Source: Enterococcus thailandicus
Lineage (GTDB): Bacteria; Bacillota; Bacilli; Lactobacillales; Enterococcaceae
Assembly (NCBI RefSeq): GCF_001886265.1
Contig: NZ_JXLE01000007.1
Span: 78,013-142,012 of the forward strand
Length of the DNA stretch: 64,000 nucleotides
Reading direction: 5' to 3'
The first letter of the stretch is position 1, and each line of letters starts with the position of its first letter. The notes beneath the pieces were generated by a model that saw only the letters and a program-made list of their open reading frames with translations, ran no database searches and had not been told where the DNA came from. The position numbers were made by a program, and so were the translations under genes. Positions 50,326-60,214 of this stretch are shown piece by piece.

Positions 50326-51152
50326 TGAAAAAATTCAAGTGGTCATATGTTTATCTAGCCATTGTTTTTTTATTGTTGTATTTGCCAATCTTTTATTTGA
50401 TTTTCTACTCCTTTAATGATGGCGGCTCTATGACAAGTTTTACTGGCTTTACTTGGGAAAATTACCAAGCAGTTTTTGAAGACACGCGTTTGATTATTAT
50501 TGTATTAAATACATTCATGCTTGCCTTTTTATCTGCATTGTTAGCTACGATTATCGGGACGTTTGGTGCAATGGGGATCTATTACACGAAAAAAAGAAGT
50601 TCACGCACAGCTTTGTTGAGTATGAATAATATTTTATTGGTTTCACCAGATGTAATTATTGGTGCCAGTTTTTTGATTTTTTTCACTTTACTGGGCTTTG
50701 GTTTAGGATTCCAAAGCGTGTTACTTTCGCATATTGCGTTTAGTATTCCGATTGTGGTACTGATGGTGCTACCAAAGTTACAAGAAATGAACGATTCGAT
50801 GGTTGATGCCGCACGCGATTTAGGCGCAAATAATTTTCAGGTAGTAAAAAATATCATTTTACCTTTTCTTTCTCCGGGAATCATTGCGGGGTATTTCATG
50901 GCGTTTACCTATTCATTAGATGATTTTGCTGTGACCTTCTTTGTTACAGGGAATGGGTTTACTACCTTATCAGTAGAGATTTATTCTCGTGCACGCCAAG
51001 GAATTAGCTTAGAAATCAATGCGTTGAGTGCGCTCGTTTTCTTGTTCTCGATGATTCTAGTGATTGGCTATTATTTTATTAGTAAAGAAAATAGTCCCAA
51101 ACGAGGTAAAAAAAATCGTCGAGTACGTGAGGAGGTGGCAAAACTACAATGA
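50325..51152 (+). CDS. potC: Spermidine/putrescine ABC transporter permease PotC
   Basis: ATG 50325 follows GGAGGG and overlaps the potB stop by one base. Six helices and the EAA loop (L-Q-E-M-N-D-S-M-V-D-A-A-R-D-L-G-A) are visible in 275 residues. The lysine/arginine-rich tail (K-R-G-K-K-N-R-R-V-R) is longer than usual and overlaps the potD start as ATGA. Confidence 0.96.
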   Translation: MKKFKWSYVYLAIVFLLLYLPIFYLIFYSFNDGGSMTSFTGFTWENYQAVFEDTRLIIIVLNTFMLAFLSALLATIIGTFGAMGIYYTKKRSSRTALLSMNNILLVSPDVIIGASFLIFFTLLGFGLGFQSVLLSHIAFSIPIVVLMVLPKLQEMNDSMVDAARDLGANNFQVVKNIILPFLSPGIIAGYFMAFTYSLDDFAVTFFVTGNGFTTLSVEIYSRARQGISLEINALSALVFLFSMILVIGYYFISKENSPKRGKKNRRVREEVAKLQ

Positions 51153-52222
51153 AAAACTTGCAATCCTTATTTTTTGGTATCGTGATGATTATTGTTGTTT
51201 TGTTATTCGGCGTTCATCAATTGGAAAAATCAAGTGGCATGACCAATGCCAAAATTTTAACGATTTACAACTGGGGCGACTATATCGATCCTAGTTTGTT
51301 GACTAAATTTGAAAAAGAATATGGTTATAAAGTCAACTACGAAACATTTGACTCAAATGAAGCGATGTTTACGAAAATCCAACAAGGTGGAACGAATTAC
51401 GATATCGCGATTCCAAGTGAATACATGATTCAAAAAATGATTAAGGAAGAATTACTGTTGCCACTGGATCACTCCAAAATCACAGGGTTGAACAATATCA
51501 ATCCACGATTTTTAGATTTGGCTTTTGATGAAGGAAATAAATACTCGGTTCCTTATTTTTGGGGAACTTTGGGGATTGTTTACAATGATAAGTTTTTAAA
51601 TGCTGGACAAATGCAACATTGGGACGATTTATGGCGACCAGAAGTGAAAGATAGCTTGATGTTGATTGATGGTGCCAGAGAAGTGATGGGACTTTCTTTA
51701 AATAGTTTGGGTTATTCCTTGAATAGTAAAAATCTTTCAGAGTTACAAGAAGCTGCAGACAAATTAAATCAGCTAACCCCAAATGTCAAAGCAATCGTAG
51801 CGGATGAAATCAAAATGTACATGATTAATGAAGAAGCATCCGTTGCTGTAACTTTCTCAGGAGAAGCAGCCGACATGATGTCAGAAAACGACCATTTGCA
51901 TTATGTTATTCCCACAGAAGGTTCAAACTTATGGTTTGATAACATTGTGATGCCAAAGACCGCAAAGAATACGGAAGGCGCGTACGATTTTATCAATTTT
52001 ATGCTTAAACCAGAAAATGCAGCACAAAATGCAGAATATATTGGCTATTCAACACCGAATGCTGCAGCAGAAAAATTATTACCAAAAGAAATTTCCGGGG
52101 ATGAACAATTCTATCCATCAGATGAAACGATTGCTCATCTAGAAGTCTATGAAAATCTTGGTCCGAAATATTTGGGTATCTACAATGATTTATTTTTGGA
52201 ATTCAAGATGTACAGGAGATAA
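51149..52222 (+). CDS. potD: Spermidine/putrescine-binding protein PotD
   Basis: The 357-residue protein has an N-terminal hydrophobic helix (L-F-F-G-I-V-M-I-I-V-V-L-L-F-G-V) without a lipobox cysteine, so it is probably held by an uncleaved signal anchor. The binding fold begins I-L-T-I-Y-N-W-G-D-Y-I-D-P. Polyamine-contacting residues are expected in W-G-T-L-G, S-G-E-A-A-D-M and N-L-W-F-D-N. It closes the operon before a terminator. Confidence 0.95.
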   Translation: MKNLQSLFFGIVMIIVVLLFGVHQLEKSSGMTNAKILTIYNWGDYIDPSLLTKFEKEYGYKVNYETFDSNEAMFTKIQQGGTNYDIAIPSEYMIQKMIKEELLLPLDHSKITGLNNINPRFLDLAFDEGNKYSVPYFWGTLGIVYNDKFLNAGQMQHWDDLWRPEVKDSLMLIDGAREVMGLSLNSLGYSLNSKNLSELQEAADKLNQLTPNVKAIVADEIKMYMINEEASVAVTFSGEAADMMSENDHLHYVIPTEGSNLWFDNIVMPKTAKNTEGAYDFINFMLKPENAAQNAEYIGYSTPNAAAEKLLPKEISGDEQFYPSDETIAHLEVYENLGPKYLGIYNDLFLEFKMYRR

Positions 52223-52311
52223 TGGTAAAACTCAGTAAGAATGGGGATTTATCAACGTTCTAAAGAGCTAAAAATCGTCCTTTTTCTATCTGAGTTTTCC
52301 AATTTTCTACC

Positions 52312-52339
52312 AAAAGCGGCTGAAAAGCCGCTTTTTTTG
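52312..52339 (+). terminator. Terminator after potD
   Basis: AAAAGCGGCTGAAAAGCCGCTTT is a perfect 6-bp GC-rich stem, GAAA loop and T run. Confidence 0.95.
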
Positions 52340-52727
52340 TGTTATTTTATTTTTTCTACCACGTTTTTCTACCAGAGAAAAGTGGACAAAACCATTGTAA
52401 AATAGGGCCCGAGACGGGCTAGTAAATCTAAGATTAAAAAAGTTACAGAAGGATAAAGTAATTGGAAACTATGCAAATATACTTAACCCTTCTGTAATCT
52501 ATTAATAAAACTAATATATGAATCCAGTTCAATATTTGTAGCTATGAAAAAACATAAAAATCATATTAGATAAAAACTAAATTGGTAGATAAATTATTTT
52601 GTCAGATATCTGAGGCAAATATTCGACTATTTGTGTTTCAAAGTAAAAATTGGAATACAAATATAGAATAGACATATTGCAGCCGACAGTTTATTATGCT
52701 TTTAGACACATTAAACTGGAGGAAAAA
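52340..52727. other. Intergenic region with one long palindrome
   Basis: No gene is seen in this stretch. TTACAGAAGG at 52443-52452 is exactly complementary to CCTTCTGTAA at 52488-52497, 35 bases away, without a T tract. It could be an operator pair or a structured leader. I see no clear sigma-A promoter for the LevR-type gene. Confidence 0.4.
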
Positions 52728-55346
52728 ATGAAAAAGAGCGCTAAAGATCGAGTTTTTGATGAGCTGATACGACTAACAGGGAATATGTCTTCTGTCACTG
52801 CCGAGAAAATTTCGAAGAATCTAGGTATCTCTCGTCAGAATGCCAGCCATTATTTGACGAGATTAGTGGAAGATAAAAAGGTCGAGAAATTACCGGGAAA
52901 GCCTGTTTTGTGGAAGCCTTTAGATGAATATGCGGTTGTAGATAATACGGAGCAAATAAACGAAGCCTTTCATTCTGTAGTTGGTCATGACGGAAGTCTG
53001 AGAGAGGTCATTCAAAAATGTATAGCCGCTGTCAAATATCCGCCTAACGGACTCAGTGTATTAATAAATGGAGCCACGGGTGTTGGAAAAAGTTTTTTAG
53101 CCACAAAAATTTTTGAATACGCTATCCATGAGCAAATTATTGAAGAAGATGCACCATTTGCTATCTTAAACTGTGCCGATTATGCGGACAATCCCGAACT
53201 GCTTTCGGCAACACTGTTTGGATACAAGAAGGGGGCCTTTACGGGGGCTGAAAAGGATACCAATGGTTTATTGGCAACGGCCAACAACGGCTATCTTTTT
53301 CTCGATGAGGTCCATCGCTTATCGAAAGAAAATCAAGAAAAGCTCTTTCTATTTATTGATACTGGAAACTATCGTCCAGTCGGTGAAAATGTAAATTGGC
53401 ATTCTGCTAAGGTTCGTTTTATTTTCGCCACGACGGAAAAAGGTGAAGATTATTTATTAGACACCTTTGATCGGCGTATTCAAATTAGTGTTATGTTGCC
53501 AACTTTTGAAGATCGCCCTATTCGAGAACGATTAGAGCTGATTCAATTATTTTTTCAAAATGAAGCGGATGTTTTACAAAAAGATATTATTGTTTCAAGA
53601 GAAGCCTTGTCTTTAATGTTATCTCATCCCTTTAGTGGGAATATTGGTAAGCTGAAGAATATCATTAAAATCAGTTGTGCGGATGTGTATAGTCGAACAC
53701 AAGAAGAACCATTAACGATTGGGAAAAATGAGATCTTGATTCAGTTAAATATGCTGGAATCCGAGATAGAAAGCTTGCCGATTGCTAGTTTATTGATAAA
53801 GAAAAATCAAAAGATAAAAACGGATCGAATCAAACCGTTTGATTATGATTCGATTTTGGAAAAAATTACTCAGTTGATAAATGAAGGTAATTTCAATGAA
53901 AATTTTTCTTCGATAAAGAATGAAGTACAGCATTTGGTGCATCACATTGATAAGGATTCTTTTTTATCAATGAGTAGAAAATTGATGATTCAGATGTTTA
54001 GAAAGGTCTGGGTATCCGTTTTAGGAAAAACGTACGGATTGACGACGAGTGGACCTGTTGCAGAAATTATTAGCAGATCCTATGTCATTTCCCCAAGCTA
54101 TAAGACAGACTTAACCGGGATAAATCGTACATTAGCTGCAAATCTACCTCGGACGACTTACTTATGTAATCAGTTCTTGGAGCATTTACCACCGCTCTCA
54201 GAAAAGGACGAGAACTTTCTAAGACTGCTTATTGTCGTGACTTTATCTGATTATGTAGATGAATCCATCGAGCTGAAGGGCCTGTTGCTTGCTCACGGAG
54301 ATAGTACGGCTAGCAGCATTCAAGCAGTAGTGAATCAATTATGCGGCAATTATGTTTTTGAAGCGTTGGATATGCCAGTAGAGAGTAATGTGTCAGAGAT
54401 TGTCGAATCGACAAGGAATTTCGTGAAAAGGCAAGTGAATACAGATAGTCTAGTGCTGATCGTAGATATGGGCTCTTTAAATCAAATTTACACACAGATC
54501 AAGAACGATTTAAAAGGGGAGTTACTTCTTCTGAATAATTTGACGACTTCCATTGCACTTGATATTGGCTTGAAGATGACGATGAATGCGCCATTTAAAC
54601 AGATTGCGGAGGATGCAGCAGACAAGTATTCAATCAATGTTCAATACTTTGAAGGCTTTTCTCAAAGTAGCAACATTATCATTTCCTGTATGTCGGGTTT
54701 GGGGATTTCGGACAAATTGAAAGATGTTTTTCGTCATCATTTATCGGATGAATCCATCGAAGTTTTCACGAAGGACTACAGAGAACTACGTGAATTAATC
54801 GACCAAAATGATGAAACTTATTTTGACAAGACAAAATTGGTCATCACGACTTCGGATCTTCCACGTTCCTTTTCAATTTCTAATATTAATGTTTATGACA
54901 TCTTAGACGGTGATGGAGCAGCCAATTTGAAGCATATTTTGAGTCCTGAAATGAAGCCGGCAGAATTTAACCGCTTGATTCAGGAGCTAGTAAAATTCTT
55001 TTCGTTGGAAGGAATTGCGGACCGTTTGAACTTTCTGAACCCAACGATCGTGATGAGTGAAGTGGAAACAGTCATTTCTAAATATGAAAATTACTATCAT
55101 TTCACTTTAAATGGCCGTGTAAAACTAAATCTCTATATGCATACGGCATTGATGATGGAACGTTTATTCTTGGCTCGGACAGAAAAATCTGAAGAACCGA
55201 ATTATGATTTGAAACCAGATGAAGATGAGTTTTATTATGTTTCTAGAAGTATTTTTCAATCAATGGAGATGAAATATAATTTTAAAGTCAATGCTTATGA
55301 GCTTTCGCTGCTCTATGAATTATTAGGACCGTATATTCAAAAATAA
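52728..55346 (+). CDS. LevR/ManR-type sigma-54-dependent PTS activator
   Basis: ATG 52728 follows GGAGG; the longer frame is unsupported. Order of domains in 872 residues: N-terminal helix-turn-helix (I-S-K-N-L-G-I-S-R-Q-N-A-S), AAA+ domain with Walker A G-A-T-G-V-G-K-S (115-122) and the sigma-54 contact loop G-A-F-T-G-A (169-174), then PRD, EIIA-like (L-L-L-A-H-G-D-S), EIIB-like and a second PRD domain (Y-Y-H-F-T-L-N-G-R-V-K-L-N-L-Y-M-H). Such proteins are switched by PTS phosphorylation and open -24/-12 promoters. The target is plainly the operon that follows. Confidence 0.96.
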   Translation: MKKSAKDRVFDELIRLTGNMSSVTAEKISKNLGISRQNASHYLTRLVEDKKVEKLPGKPVLWKPLDEYAVVDNTEQINEAFHSVVGHDGSLREVIQKCIAAVKYPPNGLSVLINGATGVGKSFLATKIFEYAIHEQIIEEDAPFAILNCADYADNPELLSATLFGYKKGAFTGAEKDTNGLLATANNGYLFLDEVHRLSKENQEKLFLFIDTGNYRPVGENVNWHSAKVRFIFATTEKGEDYLLDTFDRRIQISVMLPTFEDRPIRERLELIQLFFQNEADVLQKDIIVSREALSLMLSHPFSGNIGKLKNIIKISCADVYSRTQEEPLTIGKNEILIQLNMLESEIESLPIASLLIKKNQKIKTDRIKPFDYDSILEKITQLINEGNFNENFSSIKNEVQHLVHHIDKDSFLSMSRKLMIQMFRKVWVSVLGKTYGLTTSGPVAEIISRSYVISPSYKTDLTGINRTLAANLPRTTYLCNQFLEHLPPLSEKDENFLRLLIVVTLSDYVDESIELKGLLLAHGDSTASSIQAVVNQLCGNYVFEALDMPVESNVSEIVESTRNFVKRQVNTDSLVLIVDMGSLNQIYTQIKNDLKGELLLLNNLTTSIALDIGLKMTMNAPFKQIAEDAADKYSINVQYFEGFSQSSNIIISCMSGLGISDKLKDVFRHHLSDESIEVFTKDYRELRELIDQNDETYFDKTKLVITTSDLPRSFSISNINVYDILDGDGAANLKHILSPEMKPAEFNRLIQELVKFFSLEGIADRLNFLNPTIVMSEVETVISKYENYYHFTLNGRVKLNLYMHTALMMERLFLARTEKSEEPNYDLKPDEDEFYYVSRSIFQSMEMKYNFKVNAYELSLLYELLGPYIQK

Positions 55347-55357
55347 AGTGTCTAAAA

Positions 55358-55397
55358 AAGTGTCTAATCTGTTTTTTTTAGGTTAGACACTTTTTTT
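55358..55397 (+). terminator. Terminator of the activator gene
   Basis: AAGTGTCTAA and TTAGACACTT pair perfectly around a T-rich loop and are followed by a T run. Confidence 0.85.
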
Positions 55398-55435
55398 AAT
55401 GTGAATTAACGTGATTAAACCAATGTTTTTAAAAG

Positions 55436-55453
55436 TTGGCACAGGAATTGCTT
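55436..55453 (+). promoter_or_regulatory. Sigma-54 promoter of the mannose-family PTS operon
   Basis: TTGGCACAGGAATTGCTT has the GG (55438-55439) and GC (55450-55451) elements exactly 12 bp apart and matches the sigma-54 consensus almost completely. It precedes the EIIA start by about 36 bp and explains the LevR-type activator next door. RpoN must be encoded elsewhere. Confidence 0.95.
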
Positions 55454-55488
55454 ATATAAAAGTGAACAGAAAGAAAGGAATTAACCAT

Positions 55489-55911
55489 ATGAAGAAAATT
55501 CTAATAGCGACTCACGGTCACTTAGCTTCAGGCTTTCTTAGCAGTATTCAATTACTGACGGGGAAGGTTCAAGAGATTACGGTGATTAATGCTTATGTGG
55601 ATGAGTGTGATTTTGAACAGGAGTTGAATGTATTTGTAAACCAGGTGAATGAGCAGGATCAGATTTTTGTTTTTACCGATTTATTTGGCGGAAGTGTCAA
55701 TCAGAAGATTACCAAAACCTTTTTGGAGAAAGAGATTGCTGTAACTATTTTGTCTGGCTTTAATCTGCCAATTCTGCTCGAAATAGTATTGGCAACCAAG
55801 GAATTAACAAAGGAGGATATTCAGGAACTGGTAAATAAATGCCAACAGGAATTAAAGATGACCATTCTTGATGAGGTACATGTAGTAAATGAAGAGGAAG
55901 ATTTTTTTTAG
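55489..55911 (+). CDS. PTS mannose/fructose-family EIIA
   Basis: ATG 55489 follows AAAGGAA. The 140-residue protein begins M-K-K-I-L-I-A-T-H-G-H-L-A-S-G, with the phosphorylated His9. F-V-F-T-D-L-F-G-G-S-V-N is the second family motif. It is a separate EIIA rather than a fused EIIAB. It takes phosphate from HPr and passes it to the next gene's EIIB. Confidence 0.95.
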   Translation: MKKILIATHGHLASGFLSSIQLLTGKVQEITVINAYVDECDFEQELNVFVNQVNEQDQIFVFTDLFGGSVNQKITKTFLEKEIAVTILSGFNLPILLEIVLATKELTKEDIQELVNKCQQELKMTILDEVHVVNEEEDFF

Positions 55912-55922
55912 GAGGAAGAAAA

Positions 55923-56417
55923 ATGATTAAAGCAGTGCGAATTGATGAACGATTAATTCATGGACAAGTAGCGATGACTTGGACAAAGAGTCTAAATTTA
56001 ACCGGGTTAGTAGTAGCAAGCGATGAGGCGGCTACCAACGATATTCAAAAGATGACATTGAAGATGGCTGCACCATCGAATGTCAAAGTCATTATTAAAA
56101 CAGTTGATGACGCGATTCATTTGTTAAAAGATCCGCGGGCGAAGGACATGCGCTTGATGGTTTTAGTCCCTAATGTCAAAGATGCGGTAAAAGTTGCGAA
56201 AGCTTTCCCAACGGAAATCGAATTAATGAACGTGGGGAATGCTGGGAAAATGACACCGCCATCGGAAGATAAGAAAACCTTATCAAAGGAAGTGATGTTA
56301 ACGACGTCAGAAATTCAAGACTTAAAAGAATTAGTTGAACTTTATCCAGATACCGTTTTTCAGCCTACACCGGCGATGGAAAAACGTTCAGCTATCTCTA
56401 TTTTGAGTGATTTTTAG
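55923..56417 (+). CDS. PTS mannose/fructose-family EIIB
   Basis: The 164-residue protein has A-V-R-I-D-E-R-L-I-H-G-Q-V with the phosphorylated His13, the mark of the mannose-family EIIB. V-L-V-P-N-V-K-D-A and E-L-M-N-V-G-N-A-G-K follow the family pattern. The spacing of 11 bases and AGGAGG site show tight coupling to EIIA. Confidence 0.95.
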   Translation: MIKAVRIDERLIHGQVAMTWTKSLNLTGLVVASDEAATNDIQKMTLKMAAPSNVKVIIKTVDDAIHLLKDPRAKDMRLMVLVPNVKDAVKVAKAFPTEIELMNVGNAGKMTPPSEDKKTLSKEVMLTTSEIQDLKELVELYPDTVFQPTPAMEKRSAISILSDF

Positions 56418-56437
56418 AAAAAGGAAGGAGAAAAATT

Positions 56438-57247
56438 ATGTATGATGCATTTGTAGTCGCTTTGGCCGTTTTTATTGGAGTTGCTGGACATGAAATGTTC
56501 GGGATGTCCATGCTGAGTCGTCCGATTGTTGTTGCTCCGTTAGTAGGAGCGTTGATGGGGGATTTGCAGACGGGGTTGATTGTCGGGGCGTCACTAGAAG
56601 CCATCTTTATGGGTGTCGTCAATATCGGAATCTCTAGTACGGCGGAGCCTTCTTTGGCTGCTGGGCTGGCTACAGCGTTCGCAATCAAAATGGGAGGAAA
56701 CGTGGATGCGATTATTCCCATTGTCTTTCCACTAGCAGTATTAGGATTACAGTTAATGAATATGATTTTTTCTTTTGTATGTGGACCGATGGCTGCTAAA
56801 TTTTTCAAATTTGCAAAATCTGGTGATCAAAAAGGAATCATCAATCTGCACTTCTTTATGTGGTTTGTCCACTATGCGCTTTATGCTCTTATTCCATTTT
56901 TTGCCGTTTTATTTGGAGCAGATGTTGTCAAAAGCGTCTTGGATAATATTCCAGAGGTCATCATGAACGGATTAACAGTCGCTGGAAATCTGCTGCCGGC
57001 AGTTGGGATGGCGATGCTGTTACGGATGCTTTGGAGTAAAAATATTGCTGTGTGGTTTTTCTTTGGGGCCGTTGTTATGGCGTATCTCGAGTTACCATTG
57101 ATTGCAATTGCCGCAGTTGGAACGATTATTGCAATTGTTATAGCCCAAAGAGATCTACAACTAAAAAATATATCTGTTCATGCAGTTCAAAGCGATGCTG
57201 CTGTAAATGCAACGCTTGACCAAGAAGAGGAGGATTTCTTTCAATGA
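56438..57247 (+). CDS. PTS mannose/fructose/sorbose-family EIIC
   Basis: A 269-residue membrane permease with M-L-S-R-P-I-V-V-A-P-L-V-G-A-L-M-G-D and L-E-A-I-F-M-G-V-V-N-I-G-I, both typical of the AgaC/ManY group. It forms the translocation pore with EIID. Its stop overlaps the EIID start as ATGA. Confidence 0.94.
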   Translation: MYDAFVVALAVFIGVAGHEMFGMSMLSRPIVVAPLVGALMGDLQTGLIVGASLEAIFMGVVNIGISSTAEPSLAAGLATAFAIKMGGNVDAIIPIVFPLAVLGLQLMNMIFSFVCGPMAAKFFKFAKSGDQKGIINLHFFMWFVHYALYALIPFFAVLFGADVVKSVLDNIPEVIMNGLTVAGNLLPAVGMAMLLRMLWSKNIAVWFFFGAVVMAYLELPLIAIAAVGTIIAIVIAQRDLQLKNISVHAVQSDAAVNATLDQEEEDFFQ

Positions 57248-58065
57248 AATTAGCTGATGGAATTTCTAAAGATGAGAAAAAATTGGTTCGAAAGATGTTT
57301 TGGCGCTCGATGACCATGTATGCTTCGGTGAATCCGGTGACGATGGGCGGCGGTGGTTTCGCCTATTCTATGATGCCCTTCATTAATCATTTCTACAAAA
57401 GTGAAGAAGATCGAGCTGCGGCGCTGGAGCGTCATACACAGTATTTTTCGACGACCATTCCTTGCGCGTCCTTTGTCATGGGGATTGCGGCATCGATGGA
57501 GAAGGAAAATTCTGAAAAAGCTGGTTTTGACGTGGAAAGTATCAACGCGATCAAAACGAGTTTGATGGGACCATTGGCTGGAATTGGCGATTCATTGTTC
57601 TGGGGAGTTTGGCGTGTCGTTACCGCGGGACTAGCGATCAACTTAGCCAATGCCGGAAATATTTTGGCACCAATTATCTTTTTAGTTATGTTCAATATAC
57701 CTAATTACTTGATGCGATACTATGGCGGCGTTTTAGGCTATTCATTAGGCTCTAAATATATTGAAAAGCTGTATGCGAACGGGTTAATTGAAATTCTGAC
57801 AAAAGCTGCTAGTATCTTGGGTCTGATCATGGTAGGCGCAATGACGATCAGTATGGTCAAATTCAATACCGTTTTGAGCTTTTCAATGAAGGGCGAAGAG
57901 CTAATGAATGTCCAAGAAATCCTCGATAGTATTTTTAAAGGAATTGTACCTTTATTGGTAACATTGGGCTGTTTCAAATTACTAGATAAAAAAGTCGGCG
58001 TCATCAAAATTATTTTTGGAATGGTCGTGTTGGGAATTTTATTGTCATTACTTGGAATCGCATAG
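57244..58065 (+). CDS. PTS mannose/fructose/sorbose-family EIID
   Basis: The 273-residue protein carries the EIID landmarks G-G-G-G-F-A-Y-S-M-M-P-F, F-F/Y-S-T-T-I-P-C-A-S-F-V-M-G and S-L-M-G-P-L-A-G-I-G-D-S-L-F-W-G. EIID is unique to this PTS family. Together EIIA-D suffice to import and phosphorylate one sugar. A weak terminator-like hairpin follows, so downstream genes may be expressed at a lower level. Confidence 0.94.
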   Translation: MKLADGISKDEKKLVRKMFWRSMTMYASVNPVTMGGGGFAYSMMPFINHFYKSEEDRAAALERHTQYFSTTIPCASFVMGIAASMEKENSEKAGFDVESINAIKTSLMGPLAGIGDSLFWGVWRVVTAGLAINLANAGNILAPIIFLVMFNIPNYLMRYYGGVLGYSLGSKYIEKLYANGLIEILTKAASILGLIMVGAMTISMVKFNTVLSFSMKGEELMNVQEILDSIFKGIVPLLVTLGCFKLLDKKVGVIKIIFGMVVLGILLSLLGIA

Positions 58066-58069
58066 TAGA

Positions 58070-58098
58070 AAGCTGCAGCCTAGTAGCTGCAGTTTTTT
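58070..58098 (+). terminator. Intra-operon terminator-like hairpin
   Basis: CTGCAG and CTGCAG arms (AGCTGCAG, loop CCTAGTAG, CTGCAGTTTTTT) with six T sit between EIID and the glycosidase gene. It could attenuate the enzyme genes relative to the transporter. Confidence 0.6.
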
Positions 58099-58114
58099 AG
58101 CAAGGAGGGAAAAG

Positions 58115-60214
58115 ATGACTATTAATGAAGTAATTCATTCTCCAAAGCATCCATTGTTTAATACCGAGTTAAACGACGGAATTGTGACTACCTCAAACGA
58201 ATACAGCTACTATCGAAATATCCCTGATGTAAAGGGATTGACCTTTGATGTAAGTAATCAAAAGACATTAGCAAACCTTGATGTTTGCGGGACGATTCAA
58301 ACGTTGACCTTTTATCGAGAAAATTTACTAACTGAGGAAAAACCAGGTGTTTGGGTCAATAAACAGCTCTCTCAAACCAATTCGTTATCCTTAAAGGTTG
58401 AAGTAAACGGGATTGTCTACCATTTGTCAGAATCGGATCATCGTATTGAAGTCGATGTGATTCAAGACTGTTTGCCTAGATATATTCATCATTATTCGAC
58501 GTTTAAGGTCATTGTAGTATCCTTTGCTCCCATACTGGCTAATAAGCGTTTAAGTATGCTTGTTCAACAGGTTTACATTGTGAATGAAACACACGAAAGC
58601 CTTCAAGTTTCAGTGAAAGATGTGCCTTTGTATCAAGAGAAGTATTCGGATCAGCAAAATGTGTTGATTTCTCAAAAAGGAAATAAGGACACGATCGCAC
58701 AACAGGAAGTGGCAAGCTTCGCCATTGCTTTTGTGGACCCAAATGCTTTTGAAGAAGTAATGACTTTTCAGGAATCTGATATCGAAAAATGGCTGAAGGA
58801 AACACTGAACTATTTTGCTCAGCTATTTGGGCAGCTGTCAATGCCAGACGATAGAGTTGTCCATCTCTATCGTCGTGCACTTTATCAAAGCTTTTCTAGT
58901 TTCGGTATGAATCGACAGGGACAGGTCGTCGGCAGCAATTGGGGCAGCTATCCTGCTACTAATCGAATTTGGAATAAGGATATGTATTACGCATCATTGC
59001 CATTCACCATGTTTGAACCGGAGTTATGTCAAAAAACGGTTCTATGGTTTGATCAATATGGCGTTAAGTTTCCTGGTTCAAAATTTACAGGAGGTATCAA
59101 TCATTCTCTGAGTAATTCGTTATCCAGTGCGTTACTGGCTAGTCTTTATTTTGAACATACTGGGGATACAAAATTCTTTGAGCGGTATCCGCAGGTTCTA
59201 CTGAATGCTTCAAGAATTATTGAGGACATATTAGCTCAACGTCGGTCAGGGGAACCAATGCTTTTTCCATCTGTTTGGTTATCAGACGCCTTTGCACTTG
59301 GAAAGTATCATACCGGCAGCAATCTTTGTCTTTGGAAGGCCTGTAGTGGACTTGCAGAAATTTTTGAAGTCCTAGAACAACTGAGTCTTAGCAAGCGATA
59401 CAAAAACATCGCCTGTAAACTAAAGGAATCAATTTGTAAACAAATGACCATAGATGGTACTTTTGGGGAGCAATTTTTGGAGGGGATCGGTGATGAGGAG
59501 AAAACAACCTATTCAGTGAAGAACTATCAAAAACCGATTCTTGAGCAAGGGTTAATCTTTTTAAGTGATGTGATTGTGGATGGGAAAATCAATTTATTGA
59601 TGCATGATGGAGAAGAATCAGACACTACGTTGATGCCTTTTTATCAATTTTTAGATAATAAAGATCCTTTATATCAGAACACCATGACCTTTTCTGCTAG
59701 TTCTTTCAATCCAACCTATAGCGAGGAAATCAAAGGCATCACTTGGGGATTAGAATCCGGCGCCACTTTTCCAGGCTTTATCACTGTTTTAATGAGTGAT
59801 CTGCACAACCATCAAGCCTTCGCAACCCGATTAGAGGAGCTGATTTGTTTGGCAGATTTAGACGGTTCATGGTGGTGGTGGCCGTATCGCTTAGAGGCTA
59901 AACAAGGAGAAGTCGTGCGAGACTTTGGCTGCGGCAAATGCGGCTGGGCATCGGGCCTTTTTGTCAGTACAATGATCAGTCAATATTTCGGATTGAAATT
60001 CAAAAAAGGAGTATTGCAAATTGATCCTGTTGATAATTTAACGTTTTCTTGGAAAAATTTAAAGTTCGGTCAAGCCTTCATTTCGATTGAATGTACGCAA
60101 TCCGAGTTGAGTATTTTAAATTTGTCAGAAAAGCCATTGAAAATAAGTGATACGAAAAAAATTCTTCACGTAGAAAAGGGAAAAACGATTCACATTCAAA
60201 GGAGAAAAAGATGA
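58115..60214 (+). CDS. (Alpha/alpha)6-barrel glycoside-hydrolase-like protein
   Basis: ATG 58115 follows AAGGAGG; the frame upstream overlaps EIID and is dismissed. The 699-residue product has an N-terminal beta-rich part (about 1-230) and a helical catalytic-like part with W-G-S-Y-P-A-T-N-R-I-W-N-K-D-M-Y-Y, F-P-S-V-W-L-S-D-A and W-W-W-W-P-Y-R-L, and G-C-G-K-C-G-W-A-S-G-L-F. The layout is that of six-hairpin glycosidases such as GH15/GH63/GH37 relatives, but I cannot name the family. No signal peptide, so it acts on imported sugar. The Trp-Asn-Lys-Asp segment is a candidate active site. Confidence 0.75.
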   Translation: MTINEVIHSPKHPLFNTELNDGIVTTSNEYSYYRNIPDVKGLTFDVSNQKTLANLDVCGTIQTLTFYRENLLTEEKPGVWVNKQLSQTNSLSLKVEVNGIVYHLSESDHRIEVDVIQDCLPRYIHHYSTFKVIVVSFAPILANKRLSMLVQQVYIVNETHESLQVSVKDVPLYQEKYSDQQNVLISQKGNKDTIAQQEVASFAIAFVDPNAFEEVMTFQESDIEKWLKETLNYFAQLFGQLSMPDDRVVHLYRRALYQSFSSFGMNRQGQVVGSNWGSYPATNRIWNKDMYYASLPFTMFEPELCQKTVLWFDQYGVKFPGSKFTGGINHSLSNSLSSALLASLYFEHTGDTKFFERYPQVLLNASRIIEDILAQRRSGEPMLFPSVWLSDAFALGKYHTGSNLCLWKACSGLAEIFEVLEQLSLSKRYKNIACKLKESICKQMTIDGTFGEQFLEGIGDEEKTTYSVKNYQKPILEQGLIFLSDVIVDGKINLLMHDGEESDTTLMPFYQFLDNKDPLYQNTMTFSASSFNPTYSEEIKGITWGLESGATFPGFITVLMSDLHNHQAFATRLEELICLADLDGSWWWWPYRLEAKQGEVVRDFGCGKCGWASGLFVSTMISQYFGLKFKKGVLQIDPVDNLTFSWKNLKFGQAFISIECTQSELSILNLSEKPLKISDTKKILHVEKGKTIHIQRRKR

